Origin: Saccharopolyspora rosea
GTDB lineage: Bacteria; Actinomycetota; Actinomycetes; Mycobacteriales; Pseudonocardiaceae
Assembly (NCBI RefSeq): GCF_025643595.1
Contig: NZ_CP102826.1
Span: 3,906,001-3,970,000 of the forward strand
Length of the DNA stretch: 64,000 nucleotides
Direction of reading: 5' to 3'
The notes beneath the pieces were generated by a model that saw only the letters and a list, made by a program, of their open reading frames with translations, had not been told where the DNA came from and searched no databases. Shown here one piece after another: positions 38,101-47,342 of this stretch. The position numbers were made by a program, and so were the translations under genes. Position 1 is the first letter of the stretch, and the number at the start of each line of letters is the position of its first letter.

Positions 38101-41100
38101 GACCCGGTGGCGTTCCGCCGGATCCAGGACGTCCAGATCGCCGATCCGGCGCGCCGGGTCGGCGGCGACCGCTGCGAGGAACCCGCGGAACCGCGCGGCG
38201 AGGGCAGCCGCGCTGTCGCGGCCGAACAGGTCGGTCCGGTGCACCAGCCGACCGGAAAGCCCACCGGGACCGCCGTCGGCGGCGGTGCGCTCGTGCAGGC
38301 TCAGCACCAGGTCGAAACGCGTGTCGCCGGGGCTCACCAGTTCGTCGGTCACCTCCAGCCCGGGCAGCGCGAAACCGCTCTCCGGCGCGTTCTGCAACGC
38401 CAGCATGACCTGGAACAGCGGGTGGTGCGCCAGCGACCGGGTGGGCTGGAGTTCCTTCACCAGCACGTCGAACGGCACGTCCTGGTGCGCGTAGGCGGCG
38501 AGGTCGGCCTCGCGCACCCGGCCCAGCAGCTCGCCGAACCGGGGATTCCCGGCGGTGTCCACGCGCAGCACCAGCGTGTTGACGAAGAACCCCACCAGGC
38601 GTTCCAGGTCCGCGTCCGCCCGTCCGGCGACCGGGGTGCCGATCGGGATGTCGGTACCGCACCCGAGCCTGGTCAGCAGGGCCGCCAGTGCCGCGTGCAG
38701 CACCATGAACAGGCTCGCGCCGCTGTCCGCGGCCAGCGCGGCCAAACCCCGGTGCACCCGCGCGTCGACCTCGAAGAAGACGGTGTCCGCGCGGTGCGCG
38801 GCGACCGCCGGGCGCGGCCGCTCGGTCGGCAGCGGGATCCGCTCGGGCAGGCCCGCCAGCGTCCGCCGCCAGAACTCCAGCTGCCCGCGCAGCGGTCCGT
38901 CCGGGTCGTCGAGGGCCTGCCGTTGCCACTCGGCGTAGTCGCGGTAGCGCACGTCCAGCGGTGACCACCGCGGGGCGGTCCCGGCCAGCCGCGCCGCGTA
39001 GGCGGTGCCGAGATCCCGGCCCACCACGCCCAGCGACCACCCGTCGACCGCGATGTGGTGGAACACCAGGAGCAGGACGTGCGATTCGGGCGCGCAGCAG
39101 AACAGCTCGGCGCGCACCGGGATGTCGGCGGAGAGGTCGAACCGGCGCCGCGCCGACCGCCGCACCAGGTCGTCGAGCCGCTCCGGCGTGGTGTGCGTCA
39201 CGTCGACCTTCATGTCGGTGACCTCGACGACCCGTTGCCGCACCGCGCCGTCCTGCTCGACGACGAGCGTGCGCAGAGTCTCGTGCCGCTCCGCCACGTC
39301 GCGGACCGCCTCGGTGAGCGCTTCGGAGTCCAGCGGGCCGGACAGCCGCAGCGCGAGCGGGACGTTGTCCGCCGCGTTCGGCTCCTCGACCTGGTTCAGC
39401 AACCACAACCGCTGTTGGGCGTGCGAGAGCGCAGCGGCATCGCGGCGCGCGCGGCGCCTCGGCCGGGACCGCGCCCGGTGCCCGGTGGCGAGGAGTTCGG
39501 CGAGCCCAGCGGCGGTGGGCGCGTCGAACACCGCGCGCAGCGGCAGTTCGACGCCGAACGCGGCCCGCACCCGCGCCACCAGCCTGGCCGCCGACAGCGA
39601 ATGCCCGCCCAGCGCGAAGAAGTCGTCGTCGACGCCCACCGACGGCACCGCGAGCACCTCGGCGAACGCACCGCACAGCAACCGCTCCGCCCGGGTCCGC
39701 GGCGGCCGCCCCGGACGGGACGGCGCGGTCGGGGGCGGCGGCAGCGCGGCCCGGTCGACCTTCCCGGTGTCGCTCAGCGGCAGCGAGTCCACCAGCACGA
39801 TCGCGCCGGGCCGCAGGTACTCGGGAAGCCGGTCGCGCAGGTGCGCCCGCAACGCGTGGGTCAGCGCCCCGGCGGCGCGGGGTCGCCAGGGTTCGTTCGT
39901 GCCCGGCCGGTCGTGCTCGCCGCCCGGCAGGTACACCCCGTGCAGCGGACCGGTGCGGTCGCCGCGCAGCACCACGACGTCGACCCGGTCCTCGGCCGCG
40001 CCCGACCACGTCACCACCACCCGGTAGCCGAGGCGTTCGCCGACGGCGTGGAAGTCCTCGGGATCCGGGTGTTCCGGCCCTCGCCCGCGCACCGGCGCCT
40101 CGCCCGCGGCCAGTTCCCGCACCCACCGCGCCTGCCGCGCGACGCGGCCGTTGGGGACGTCGACCAGGCGCAGCGCCTCGGGGCGCGCGGACGCGAGGTG
40201 CGCGGACAACCCCGCCACGTCGGCGACGTCCCGGCCCCACCGCAGCCGGGGCAGCGCGTCGCACCGCACGAACCGCTCCGGAGGTGCCGTGTGCAGCACC
40301 GCGTCGTAGCGGTAGCGGGACAGCTCGTTGTGCTGCACCGCCCGTTTGATCCGCACGTCGACGCCGGTGACGCCCTCGACGGAGTCGGCGAGCGCCGCGG
40401 CGAAGTCCGGGTCCGCGGCCAGTTCCTCCTCGGCGGACACGTCGGCGTCGACCGCCGCGCGCAGGGCCGCCGGGTCGGTCGCGAACGCGTCCAGCCGCAC
40501 CTCGGTGCGCAGGCACCGCAGCAGCCGGTGGTTGCGCAGGTCGCCGAGGAAGATCGCGCCGCCCGGCGCCAGCAGCGGCCGGACCCGGCGCAGCACGTCC
40601 ACCAGGTACTCGCGCGACGGGAAGTACTGGACCACCGAATTCAGCACCACGGCGTCGAAGTGCCCGTGCGGCAACCCCGAGGTGTCGTGCGCGGGCTGGA
40701 CGCGCAGCCGCACCCGGTCGGCGTACCCGGTCTCCTGAGCGAGCCGGCCGGTCAGCGTCGCGATCGTGGCAGCGGAGACGTCGGTGCCCCAGTAGTCCTC
40801 GCAGTCCCCGGCGAGCTCCGCCAGCAGCAGCCCGGTGCCGACGCCGATCTCCAGCACCCGGCGCGGCCGCAGCTCCCGGATGCGCCGCACCGCGGCGTCC
40901 CGCCACTCGCGCATGTGCGCCAGTGGGATGGGGCGGCCGTCACAACTGCTGGTCCAGCCGCTGAAATCGGCGCCGAGCGGGGCGCGGCGGGCGGGTTCGT
41001 AGAGGTCGTCGAAGACCTGCCGCCACTCGTCCACCTGCCGCTGCGCGTCGTCGGCGGGGTCCCGCCGCCCGTCCGGGACGACGTAGGCCACCAGCCGCTT

Positions 41101-42423
41101 GCCGCCCGCGCCGTCCTCGCCCGCGACGACCACGGCCCGGGCCACGTCGGGGTGCTCCTCCAGCGCGGCCGCGACTTCGGCCGGTTCCACGCGGAAACCG
41201 CGGATCTTGACCTGGTCGTCGGCGCGCCCCAGGAACTCCAGCACCCCGTCGGCGCGCCGGCGCACCACGTCGCCGGTCCGGTACATCCGGTCCCCGGGCG
41301 GGCCGAACGGGTTCGCCACGAACCGCTCGGCGGTGAGCCCCGGATCGTCGAGGTAGCCGCGGGCCAGTCCGCTGCCCGCGAGGTAGAGCTCACCGGCGCC
41401 GCCCGGCGGCACCGGGTTCAGCCGGTCGTCCAGCACGTGGCAGCCGGTATTCCACATCGGACGTCCGATGGGGACGGTGGTGCCGACCGGGTCGTCCGGC
41501 GCGACCCGGTGGCAGGTGGCGAAGGTGGTGGCCTCCGTCGGTCCGTAGCCGTTGACGACGACCAGTCCCGGGCAGGCCGCGCGCACCCGGCGCACGGCCT
41601 CCGGGGACACCACGTCACCACCGGTCCACACCTCCCGCAGCCCCGCGAAGCAGTCGGGCGCCTGCTCCGCGCACAGCGCGAAAAGCCCGGCGGTCGCCCA
41701 CATCGCGGTCACGCCACCGCCGGTGAGCAGGCGGTGCAGCCGCGTCGGCTCCAGCGGCCCCGGGGGCGCCACGACCACGGTCCCGCCGGAGAGCAGCGGC
41801 ACCCACAGCTCGTAGGTGGCGGCGTCGAAGGCGTGCGGCGAGTGCAGCAGCACGCGCTCGTGCGCACCGCCCCGCCAGCGCGGGTCCCGCGCCAGTTCGA
41901 CGATGTTGCGGTGCGTCACGGCGACGCACTTCGGCAGCCCGGTCGATCCGGAGGTGTGCATCACGCACGCGAGCTGGCCCGGGTCGGCGGCGCCCGGACC
42001 GGAAAGCTCTCCGCCGGACCGGACCCCGACGACCGCCATCGCGCTGACGACGTCCGGCGCGGTGCCCGGGTCGTCGACCACCGCCACCCGGGCTCCCGCG
42101 ACCGCGCTGATCGACCGCAGCCGGGCCGGGGGCTGCCGCGGGTCGAGCGGCAGGTAGGCACCTCCGGCGCGCAGCACCGCCAGGATCGCGACGACGAGGT
42201 CGGCGGAGCGGTCCAGCAGCACCGCCACGGGCTCCCCGGTCCGCACCCCCCGGTCGACCAGCGCCCCGGCGAGCCGCTCGGCGCGGGCGTCCAGCTCCCG
42301 GTAGGACACCTCGACGCCGTCACCGCGCACGGCGGTCGCCTCGGGCCGTCGCGCGACCTGCTCCGCGAAGCACGCCGTCAGGGTGGCCGAGGCGCGCGGC
42401 GTGCGGGATGTGGTCGTCGGCAA
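35134..42423 (-). CDS. two-module NRPS, A-NMT-T-C-A-T-R (LtxA/TleA-like layout)
   Basis: 2429 residues. A1 (about 20-480; [10 protein letters not shown]; selectivity residues read as D-A-Y-W-W-G-G-T-F, valine-like), an N-methyltransferase inserted in A1 ([12 protein letters not shown] near 525), T1 ([12 protein letters not shown], Ser about 942), C (HHIAVDG about 1122), A2 ([11 protein letters not shown] about 1600; read as D-S-W-T-I-A-G-V-C, aromatic-like), T2 ([12 protein letters not shown] about 1980) and a terminal reductase ([15 protein letters not shown]). There is no TE. The product should be an N-methyl-dipeptide released as aldehyde or alcohol. LtxA and TleA, with this order, make N-methylvalyl-tryptophanol. 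Start: TTG at 42423 with AAAGGA upstream; the frame runs on into a repeat, which is not coding. Confidence 0.92.
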   Translation of the reverse strand: MPTTTSRTPRASATLTACFAEQVARRPEATAVRGDGVEVSYRELDARAERLAGALVDRGVRTGEPVAVLLDRSADLVVAILAVLRAGGAYLPLDPRQPPARLRSISAVAGARVAVVDDPGTAPDVVSAMAVVGVRSGGELSGPGAADPGQLACVMHTSGSTGLPKCVAVTHRNIVELARDPRWRGGAHERVLLHSPHAFDAATYELWVPLLSGGTVVVAPPGPLEPTRLHRLLTGGGVTAMWATAGLFALCAEQAPDCFAGLREVWTGGDVVSPEAVRRVRAACPGLVVVNGYGPTEATTFATCHRVAPDDPVGTTVPIGRPMWNTGCHVLDDRLNPVPPGGAGELYLAGSGLARGYLDDPGLTAERFVANPFGPPGDRMYRTGDVVRRRADGVLEFLGRADDQVKIRGFRVEPAEVAAALEEHPDVARAVVVAGEDGAGGKRLVAYVVPDGRRDPADDAQRQVDEWRQVFDDLYEPARRAPLGADFSGWTSSCDGRPIPLAHMREWRDAAVRRIRELRPRRVLEIGVGTGLLLAELAGDCEDYWGTDVSAATIATLTGRLAQETGYADRVRLRVQPAHDTSGLPHGHFDAVVLNSVVQYFPSREYLVDVLRRVRPLLAPGGAIFLGDLRNHRLLRCLRTEVRLDAFATDPAALRAAVDADVSAEEELAADPDFAAALADSVEGVTGVDVRIKRAVQHNELSRYRYDAVLHTAPPERFVRCDALPRLRWGRDVADVAGLSAHLASARPEALRLVDVPNGRVARQARWVRELAAGEAPVRGRGPEHPDPEDFHAVGERLGYRVVVTWSGAAEDRVDVVVLRGDRTGPLHGVYLPGGEHDRPGTNEPWRPRAAGALTHALRAHLRDRLPEYLRPGAIVLVDSLPLSDTGKVDRAALPPPPTAPSRPGRPPRTRAERLLCGAFAEVLAVPSVGVDDDFFALGGHSLSAARLVARVRAAFGVELPLRAVFDAPTAAGLAELLATGHRARSRPRRRARRDAAALSHAQQRLWLLNQVEEPNAADNVPLALRLSGPLDSEALTEAVRDVAERHETLRTLVVEQDGAVRQRVVEVTDMKVDVTHTTPERLDDLVRRSARRRFDLSADIPVRAELFCCAPESHVLLLVFHHIAVDGWSLGVVGRDLGTAYAARLAGTAPRWSPLDVRYRDYAEWQRQALDDPDGPLRGQLEFWRRTLAGLPERIPLPTERPRPAVAAHRADTVFFEVDARVHRGLAALAADSGASLFMVLHAALAALLTRLGCGTDIPIGTPVAGRADADLERLVGFFVNTLVLRVDTAGNPRFGELLGRVREADLAAYAHQDVPFDVLVKELQPTRSLAHHPLFQVMLALQNAPESGFALPGLEVTDELVSPGDTRFDLVLSLHERTAADGGPGGLSGRLVHRTDLFGRDSAAALAARFRGFLAAVAADPARRIGDLDVLDPAERHRVLVEWNGPDRRLPPATLPELFRAQVERTPGAVAATDGNVELSYAELQRRAARLAGNLVDRGIGLERIVAVALPRSVELVVAFLAVQQAGAAHLPVDPEHPVARIRHVLDDAGPDLLITTGDLAAALGDCRVPRTTLDALDGASTAARGPAPHPDDLAYVIYTSGSTGRPKGVAVPHSGIPALVATARERFDIGPGSRLLQFASPSFDSVLWELCAALLTGATLVLAAPDRVAPGPALAELVAEQGISHATVPPSALAVLSPADFPGLRSVIVAGEAVSEELVRRWSPGRRLRNGYGPTENRVCAAISDPLSPGGVPPIGRPTPDTRAYVLDERLRPVPPLVAGELYLAGSGLARGYLHDPALTAERFVADPFGPPGARMYRTGDVVRWTGHGVLEFVGRADDQVKIRGFRVEPGEVAGELERLPGVSRAVVVLREDRPGDRRLVAYAVPSPGREPDGRELRAHLARTLPAHLVPAAVVVLPDLPVTSTGKVDRAALPAPVLSGRTGGSPGSARERLLCALFAEVLGVREAGVEDNFFDLGGHSLLAATLVGRLRREHGESVPVRAVFQRQTPAALAAELEDRAPGGIPVHAELVAEPPLDPAIRAESGVEWARAVAPRHVLLTGATGFLGAFLLRELLARTDAEVCCLVRADDERQAADRVRDALLRYGLRDPVAQRRIRPVVGDLERPLLGLDPALFDVLADRVDVVYHAGARVNAVEPYARLRAANVSGTQEVLRLAARGRAVPVHHVSTAAVAVPLGGADVVFEDRRPAATDVLPSGYVASKWQAEDLLWTAADRGLPVSAYRPGRIGGSTGTGAVGTDDALWNLVRGMLVLGVAPAFPPGRRAVDFAPVDRVAGAVVALSRSPRASGRAHHLTTAEPVPFEVFTAWLREFGYRLAEEPHDDWLAALHERTTGADRSLHRAALLGESLPQLLELAAQRFDRTNALRGGVQLPTLDREAVHACLGHLVGIGFLPGPDHPAREDGPRP

Positions 42424-42454
42424 CTGTCGGATCCTTTCGCGAGCGGACAAGCGC

Positions 42455-42540
42455 GTGTTTTTATCAGCGGCGTGAGCCGCTTTCTCTTTCGGTGAGTGGT
42501 CTCGCAACCGGCACCGCCACGCACAGCACTTCCGAAACAC
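42455..42540. repeat. short-form dispersed repeat between prenyltransferase and NRPS genes
   Basis: Flanked by GTGTTT and AAACAC. Inside, AGCGGC-GTGA-GCCGCT followed by TTCTCTTTC forms a terminator-like hairpin on the plus strand, and AGTGGTCTCGC and GCACCGCCACGCACAGC match blocks of the repeats at 19546, 58036 and 62706. It is inserted in the NRPS operon, between genes, in the orientation that should not stop operon transcription. Confidence 0.72.
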
Positions 42541-42543
42541 TCC

Positions 42544-43734
42544 CTAGGAATGCGTGGTCGGACCGACTGGCCTCCCGGCGGGTTTCGCGTTCAGCACGGC
42601 GGGCAGCTCGTCGGCCCGGTCGGCTTCGTACGCGTCGAACTTCAGGTACGCCGAGACGGCGAGCGCGTCTCCGTCGGCCTTGTAGCTCACGTACTTCTGC
42701 GCGCCCGGGCAGTGGTCCGGCCCGGTCAGTTCCGCCAGCACCGCGAGGTAGCCCGCCGGGTCGAGACCGTTGTCCGCCATCACCTCGGCGATGCGGTGCC
42801 GGCTGCGCAGGCCGCCGTCGGGAACGGGCAGGTACGCGGTCGCGGCCGTCGGGCGGTCGTGGCCGGTGCGGAAGCCCAGGCACGTCGCGGGTGGCATGCC
42901 GCGGCACGGCCCGTCGTGCCCGAGTGTCCGCCGGCAGGCGTCGAGCAGCCGGTCCCCCGCCGGGTGGTCGGTGAGGGCGACGACCTGCCCCAGGTCGGCG
43001 ACCGAGGCGCCGTAGCCGACCAGGTAGACCTTGACCCGCGCGGCCCGGGAGTCCACCAGGTCCATCGCGAAGCCCTGGACCTCGTGCCCGTGCTCGACCA
43101 GTTCGGGGTAGCGCGGTCCGACGCGCCGCCAGGCGTCTTCCAGGCCCAGGACCCGCATCGCCTCGCCGACCAGCGGTTCGGCACGTCCCGGGCCGTCGAC
43201 CTGCGGGTTGAGGTACACCCCGAACGCGGGCGGTCGCCCCGGGGACCACGCCAGCGCGTTCCACACCACGGGGGTGCGCGGATTCTGCGCTCGGTGCGCC
43301 GCCGTCCCCTCGCTGCCGAGGAACAGGTGCTCGACCTCGCGGTAGCGGGCCAGCGACATCCCGGGCTCGTCGCCGAGCCGTCGGGTGCACGCCCGGCCCG
43401 CGTCGAGGCAGGAACCCGGGGTCGGTTCCGGTTCCCCCAGCGATTCCCAGACGACGCGCACCTGCGTGCCGCCCGCCGACCAGTTGACCGACATCTCCAG
43501 CGGCAGCCCGCCGTGCGAGACGTAGGACGGGTAGCGCGGCCGGGAGCCCAGGCGCTGCCGCGCCCAGGGCCCGAGCAGGTCGCCGAGCCGGTCCGCGACC
43601 GCGGCGCGTTCGGCGGCGCCGAAGCCCAGCGCCGCGCACACGCGGTGCCACATCGCCGCCAGGAACTCGTCGTGGCGCTGGTCGGCCGGACCGCTCCCCC
43701 GGCTCGCGCCTCGAACGCCCGATGGGACCGTCAT
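42544..43734 (-). CDS. DMATS-family aromatic prenyltransferase (ABBA fold)
   Basis: 396 residues. It resembles the tryptophan dimethylallyltransferase family PF11991: LPLEMSVNWSAGGTQVRVVW early on, FGVYLNPQV, ARVKVYLVGYGASV (basic strand binding the diphosphate) and KYVSYKADGDALAVSAYLKF at the end. Soluble, with no DDxxD motif, as expected for this fold. These enzymes attach dimethylallyl or geranyl groups to indole or other aromatic rings; LtxC and TleC, which prenylate indolactam V, belong here. Start ATG at 43734 with GGGAGG 9 bases upstream. It lies in the operon upstream of the NRPS. Acceptor and donor are inferred. Confidence 0.88.
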   Translation of the reverse strand: MTVPSGVRGASRGSGPADQRHDEFLAAMWHRVCAALGFGAAERAAVADRLGDLLGPWARQRLGSRPRYPSYVSHGGLPLEMSVNWSAGGTQVRVVWESLGEPEPTPGSCLDAGRACTRRLGDEPGMSLARYREVEHLFLGSEGTAAHRAQNPRTPVVWNALAWSPGRPPAFGVYLNPQVDGPGRAEPLVGEAMRVLGLEDAWRRVGPRYPELVEHGHEVQGFAMDLVDSRAARVKVYLVGYGASVADLGQVVALTDHPAGDRLLDACRRTLGHDGPCRGMPPATCLGFRTGHDRPTAATAYLPVPDGGLRSRHRIAEVMADNGLDPAGYLAVLAELTGPDHCPGAQKYVSYKADGDALAVSAYLKFDAYEADRADELPAVLNAKPAGRPVGPTTHS

Positions 43735-43811
43735 GCGCGCATTCCTCCCGATCTTCGACAACGCGGAAACGACCACCCGGCGGTTCCGGTGCCGACCGGA
43801 ACCGCGCCCCG

Positions 43812-44048
43812 TCACCTCTCGACGGGCAGCGCGTCCAGGCCCGTGCCGATCAGGCCGGTCCGGATGCGCGGCTCGGACTCCGGCACCGCCGACCGCAGTC
43901 CGGGGAAGCGGCGCCGCAGCGCCGCGAGCGCGACCTGCGCGGCTGCCCGCCCACCTCCGAGACGGGTGCCGTGCCGCGGTTCGTGCACCGACGGCGCGTC
44001 GAGCGGGAAGAGCGGCGGGTCGGTCGCCGCCGAGGTGTGCGCCGTCAT
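43812..44048 (-). CDS. 78-residue P450 C-terminus-like protein lacking the heme cysteine
   Basis: The sequence HEPRHGTRLGGGRAAAQVAL followed by ALRRRFPGLRSAVPE and RTGLIGTGLDALPVER aligns with the last 70 residues of actinomycete cytochrome P450s (heme loop, L-helix, C-terminal sheet). The invariant Cys of the heme loop (HxCLG) is absent; the local sequence is HGTRLGG. The ATG overlaps the stop of the cyclase gene (ATGA), which argues for a translated gene. It could be a relic of a deleted P450 kept in the operon, or a small protein with a new job. About 77 bases separate it from the prenyltransferase gene. Confidence 0.65.
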   Translation of the reverse strand: MTAHTSAATDPPLFPLDAPSVHEPRHGTRLGGGRAAAQVALAALRRRFPGLRSAVPESEPRIRTGLIGTGLDALPVER

Positions 44049-45097
44049 CGGGACTCCTCCCGTGCCACCGCGGTTCTCAGCGCGTGCACGGCGGCGGCCG
44101 TGGTGTAGAGACCGTTGGCGTCGCGCAGCACGACGGGCAGCATCTCCTCGTCGAAGTACCAGTCGGTCACCTCGGCGGGGTCCACGGTGTTCGGCATCGG
44201 GATCCGCATGATCGGGTACGGGGTCCAGCCGCCGTCCGGGTGCTGCGCCTCGCGCAACCAGGCGGCGGCGCGTTCGGCGGCGGCAGCGGCCGCCGAGGTG
44301 GTCGGCTGGGCCAGGAGCGCTTCCAGGTGGCAGGCGGTGGCGAACGGGTGCCCGTCCGGCGCCATCGGCGTCGTCCAGGCCCCCGAGGGTTCCTGCCGCG
44401 AGACCAGCAGCGCGACGCAGCGTTCCAGCGCCTCCGGCCGGGATGCGCCGCCGGCCACCAGCGCGGTGACGGCGTGCAGCGTGGGATAGGCCGCGTCGTG
44501 CCACCAGTACGACGTCCAGGACCCGTCCGGTCGCTGGGCGTCGAGCAGGTAGCGGACGGCCTGCCGGACCAGGAGTTCCGAGGTGCCGCCGCACGCGAGG
44601 AGCGCCTGCACCACGGCGGCGGTGACGCAGTGCGCGGGCTGCTTCCACCCGTGCACGAAATCGGGTTCCAACCCGAAGGAGGTGTCGATCTCGTCGGCAT
44701 CGGTGTAGACGCTGAAGCCGCGCGTGGTCGCGTCGCGGTGCGCTTCGAGGTAGCCGCGCGCCGCATCCACAGTGGACTCCGGGGCGCGTTCCACCGCGAG
44801 CAGGCCCAGCAGCGCCCAGACCGTGCTGTCGCAGTCGGTGGGGACGTTCTCGTTGAACCCCCACCCGCCGTTGGGCCGCTGCCGTTGCAGCAGCGCGGTC
44901 GCGCCGCGCGCCACGCAGTCCTCGGTGCCCGGAACTCCCGCGAGGGAGCGGAGAACGCAGCCGGTCACCCAGTCCGCGCTGAATCCGAACGGCGTGGCGA
45001 AGTCGCGCCACAGCCCGTCGTCGTCCTGCCGACGCCGGAGGTACTCGGCCGCCTTGTCCAGGGTCATCCGCGTCTGCAGCGCGGTCGTCGCGGTCAT
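44045..45097 (-). CDS. small QW-repeat terpene-cyclase-like protein
   Basis: 350 residues made of repeated alpha-toroid units: RQDDDGLWRDF, RQRPNGGWGFNENV, DAQRPDGSWTSYWW, REAQHPDGGWTPY. These QW motifs mark squalene-hopene and class II terpene cyclases (PF13243/13249). Known class II cyclases are larger and carry DxDD; the nearest match is DCDSTVWAL, where DCDS replaces DxDDTA. So this looks like one toroid domain with a partial acid motif. Start ATG at 45097 with GGAAGG upstream; stop overlaps the next gene. Placed between prenyl diphosphate synthase and prenyltransferase genes, it probably cyclises the prenyl chain. Confidence 0.8.
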   Translation of the reverse strand: MTATTALQTRMTLDKAAEYLRRRQDDDGLWRDFATPFGFSADWVTGCVLRSLAGVPGTEDCVARGATALLQRQRPNGGWGFNENVPTDCDSTVWALLGLLAVERAPESTVDAARGYLEAHRDATTRGFSVYTDADEIDTSFGLEPDFVHGWKQPAHCVTAAVVQALLACGGTSELLVRQAVRYLLDAQRPDGSWTSYWWHDAAYPTLHAVTALVAGGASRPEALERCVALLVSRQEPSGAWTTPMAPDGHPFATACHLEALLAQPTTSAAAAAAERAAAWLREAQHPDGGWTPYPIMRIPMPNTVDPAEVTDWYFDEEMLPVVLRDANGLYTTAAAVHALRTAVAREESR

Positions 45098-45123
45098 CGC
45101 CAACCTTCCTCGCCGGGTGCTGG

Positions 45124-46209
45124 TCACAGGTCGCGCCACCCGGCCAGTCCGGCCAGGGCGACGAGTTCTTCGCGGGCGGCGGCGACGGGAGCCGCGGCGT
45201 CCAGGCGGTCCAGCGCGCGCTCGATCTGGTGCTCGATCTCCGCGCGGGCCCGGTCGTGCCCACCGGCCCGCCTGATCGCGTCGGCGACCTCGGCGACCTC
45301 GTCGGGAGCGCACGCCCCGTCCGAGGCGAAGAAACCGGCCAGCCGGCGCGCCTCCGGCCCGGCACCGCCCAGGGCCGCGATGACCGGGAGGGTCTTCTTC
45401 CGCGCGAGCAGGTCGGCCCCGACCGGCTTGCCGGTCCTGCCGGGGTCGCCCCAGATGCCCAGCAGGTCGTCGGCGCACTGGAACGCCACGCCGACGTGCC
45501 GCCCGAACTCCTCCAGGTGCCGCGCGCGGGAGGTCGAGGCGCCGCCCAGCACGGCTCCGAGCGCGCAGGCGCAACCGATCAGCGCGCCGGTCTTCGCCGC
45601 CGCCATGTCCCGGTATTCCTCGACGGTGACCTGGTCGCGGCGCGCGGCGGCCATGTCCTGGCTCTGACCGTGGAGCAGGTTCTCCAGCGCCTCCACGACG
45701 AGTGGGACCCCGCCTGGGCACCCGGCGCCGGTGAGCGCCCGGAGCGCCAGGACCAGCAGGGCGTCCCCGGCCAGCACCGCGGTGGGCACGCCGAAGGCGA
45801 CCCAGGCGGCGGGGCGGTGCCTGCGGGTGCGGTCCCCGTCCATGACGTCGTCGTGCAGCAACGTGAAGTTGTGCACCAGCTCGACGGCGACCGCCGCCGG
45901 GACGCCCCGCGACGCCTCCGCGCCGACGGCGCGCGCCCCGGCGAGCGCCAGCGCGGCCCGCAGTCCCTTGCCGCCGTCCCAACCACCTGGTTCGCGGGCG
46001 CCGTCGCACTCCTCGACCGGGAGTCCGATGTGGTAGGAGGCGACCCGCCGAACCGGGCCGGGCAGCGCCGACAGGGCGTCGGCCAGTGCCGGTCGGACCA
46101 GCTCGCGCGCGCTCAGCAACGCCTGTTCGGCCGGACCACCGGGCCGCCCGCGCAGGGCCGGACGGCGCGCGAGGACCGCTTCCCCGAGCCGATTCGTCGT
46201 CTGGCGCAC
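45124..46209 (-). CDS. isoprenyl diphosphate synthase (FPP/GGPP type)
   Basis: 361 residues. First Asp-rich motif LLHDDVMDGD and second CADDLLGIWGD, each DDxxD, bind the Mg-diphosphate of the allylic primer; GKGLRAALALAGA gives the early Lys-Arg pair and GQSQDMAA the middle motif. Phe sits five residues before the first motif, Thr four before, which does not settle chain length (C15 or C20). First gene of the biosynthetic operon, 26 bases before the cyclase gene; its presence suggests a dedicated prenyl donor. Start: the GTG at 46209 after GGGGACGG; an ATG at 46278 is possible but has no site. Confidence 0.88.
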   Translation of the reverse strand: MRQTTNRLGEAVLARRPALRGRPGGPAEQALLSARELVRPALADALSALPGPVRRVASYHIGLPVEECDGAREPGGWDGGKGLRAALALAGARAVGAEASRGVPAAVAVELVHNFTLLHDDVMDGDRTRRHRPAAWVAFGVPTAVLAGDALLVLALRALTGAGCPGGVPLVVEALENLLHGQSQDMAAARRDQVTVEEYRDMAAAKTGALIGCACALGAVLGGASTSRARHLEEFGRHVGVAFQCADDLLGIWGDPGRTGKPVGADLLARKKTLPVIAALGGAGPEARRLAGFFASDGACAPDEVAEVADAIRRAGGHDRARAEIEHQIERALDRLDAAAPVAAAREELVALAGLAGWRDL

Positions 46210-46579
46210 AGTCCGTCCCCGATCCTCGTGGACACGCTTCCCGCCTCGGCGCCCGCCGAGACACCCAACCCGAGTCATACCGGGCCGCCAGCGCCTCGGT
46301 CAGCGATGATCAACCCATCGAGCCGCAACAACCCACCGCCAGGTGATCTTGGAATCCGCTCCGTCACGACCATCCACCACGGATGGATGGTGTTGTTCCC
46401 CCGCGGGCGCCGCTGTCTTGCGGCCGCCCGGCCGCTCGCGATCGAATCGGCGAGCCGCGCCCGGAACTCCCCGGCGCAGCAGGAGGAAGAGGACCGTCCA
46501 TTGCGAACTCCGCACTGCACCCGCGCGACGGGCGCCCGGCACGTCCCGCACCGCCGCTCCCCGGCCCGCGGGAGGTGCG
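46210..46579. promoter_or_regulatory. divergent control region of the biosynthetic cluster
   Basis: 370 bases with no gene between the minus-strand six-gene operon and the plus-strand SDR-P450-methyltransferase genes. It contains CCATCC-ACCAC-GGATGG (46370-46386), a 6-bp inverted repeat continued by a direct GATGG copy, a candidate operator. A possible -10 (TATGAC on the minus strand, 46274-46279) lies 65 bases before the operon's first start. No regulator gene is in the cluster itself. Confidence 0.5.
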
Positions 46580-47320
46580 ATGGGTGCGCTCGATGAGCGC
46601 GTCGCGGTGGTGACCGGGGGATCCCGGGGCATCGGCCGCGCGATCGTGCGGCGGTTGGCCGCCGACGGCGCGAGCGTGCTGTTCAGCTACCACCAGCGCG
46701 CGGACCTGGCCGCGGAACTGGTCGCCGACCTGCGCGCGGCGGGCGGCCGGGCGGACGCGGTGCGGGCCGACCTGTCGGACCTCGACGACGTCCGCGGCCT
46801 GTTCGACGAAGCGGAGCGGTCCTTCGGCGGCGTCGACGTCCTCGTCGCGAACGCGGGCGCGGGGGCCGACGTGCCCGTGGTGGACACCACCGAGGAGTTC
46901 TACGACCGGTTGATGGCGGTCAACGCCAAGAGCGCGTTCTTCGCCATCCAGCAGGCGGCGCGGCGGATGCGCGACTCGGGCAGCGTCGTCACCGTGTCCT
47001 CGGTGGCCACCGCGCTGCCCGCGCCGGGTGGCGCGGTGTACGCGGCGACCAAGGCCGCGGTCGAGCAGTTCACCCGGGTCGCCGCCTGCGAACTCGCCGA
47101 ACGCGGTATCCGGGTCAACGCGGTGTCCCCCGGTCCCACCGACACCGACCTGCTGCGCCGGGGCAACCCTCCCGAGGAGCTGCGGGCCGCCGTCGCGATG
47201 ACGCCGCTGGCGCGGCTCGGACGGCCCGCCGACATCGCCGGGGTGGTCGCCTTCCTCGCCGGTCCCGACGCCGCGTGGATCACCGGGCAGAACATCCGCG
47301 CGACCGGGGGCATGGCGTGA
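46580..47320 (+). CDS. short-chain dehydrogenase/reductase (SDR)
   Basis: 246 residues, a classical SDR. Cofactor loop VVTGGSRGIGRAIV, NAGAGADVP, catalytic Ser in VSSVATALP and the YAATK Tyr-Lys pair, then PGPTDTDLLRR and a C-terminal RATGGMA. It is closest in pattern to FabG-like oxidoreductases. The ATG at 46580 has GGAGG 5 bases upstream. First gene of the plus-strand half of the cluster, 22 bases before the P450. A role in oxidising an alcohol of the terpenoid or peptide part is plausible but unproven. Confidence 0.88.
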   Translation: MGALDERVAVVTGGSRGIGRAIVRRLAADGASVLFSYHQRADLAAELVADLRAAGGRADAVRADLSDLDDVRGLFDEAERSFGGVDVLVANAGAGADVPVVDTTEEFYDRLMAVNAKSAFFAIQQAARRMRDSGSVVTVSSVATALPAPGGAVYAATKAAVEQFTRVAACELAERGIRVNAVSPGPTDTDLLRRGNPPEELRAAVAMTPLARLGRPADIAGVVAFLAGPDAAWITGQNIRATGGMA

Positions 47321-47342
47321 GCACGACGGGAAGGGGCGCACC

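Noticed and set aside
35164..38964. 1266-residue plus-strand frame across the NRPS, and a similar one at 39055-42495
   Set aside because: Antisense shadows of the NRPS with low-complexity composition and no motifs.
35134..42423. Pyrazinone (aureusimine-like) synthetase
   Set aside because: AusA-type enzymes are also A-T-C-A-T-R, but they lack the N-methyltransferase, and the neighbouring P450 plus DMATS prenyltransferase point to the indolactam route. Kept only as an alternative.
42424..42540. N-terminal extension of the NRPS
   Set aside because: It translates a dispersed repeat; the ribosome site fits the TTG at 42423.
45098..46264. Long in-frame extension upstream of the cyclase-like gene
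   Set aside because: It overlaps the prenyl diphosphate synthase in another frame, and the ATG at 45097 has a good ribosome site.
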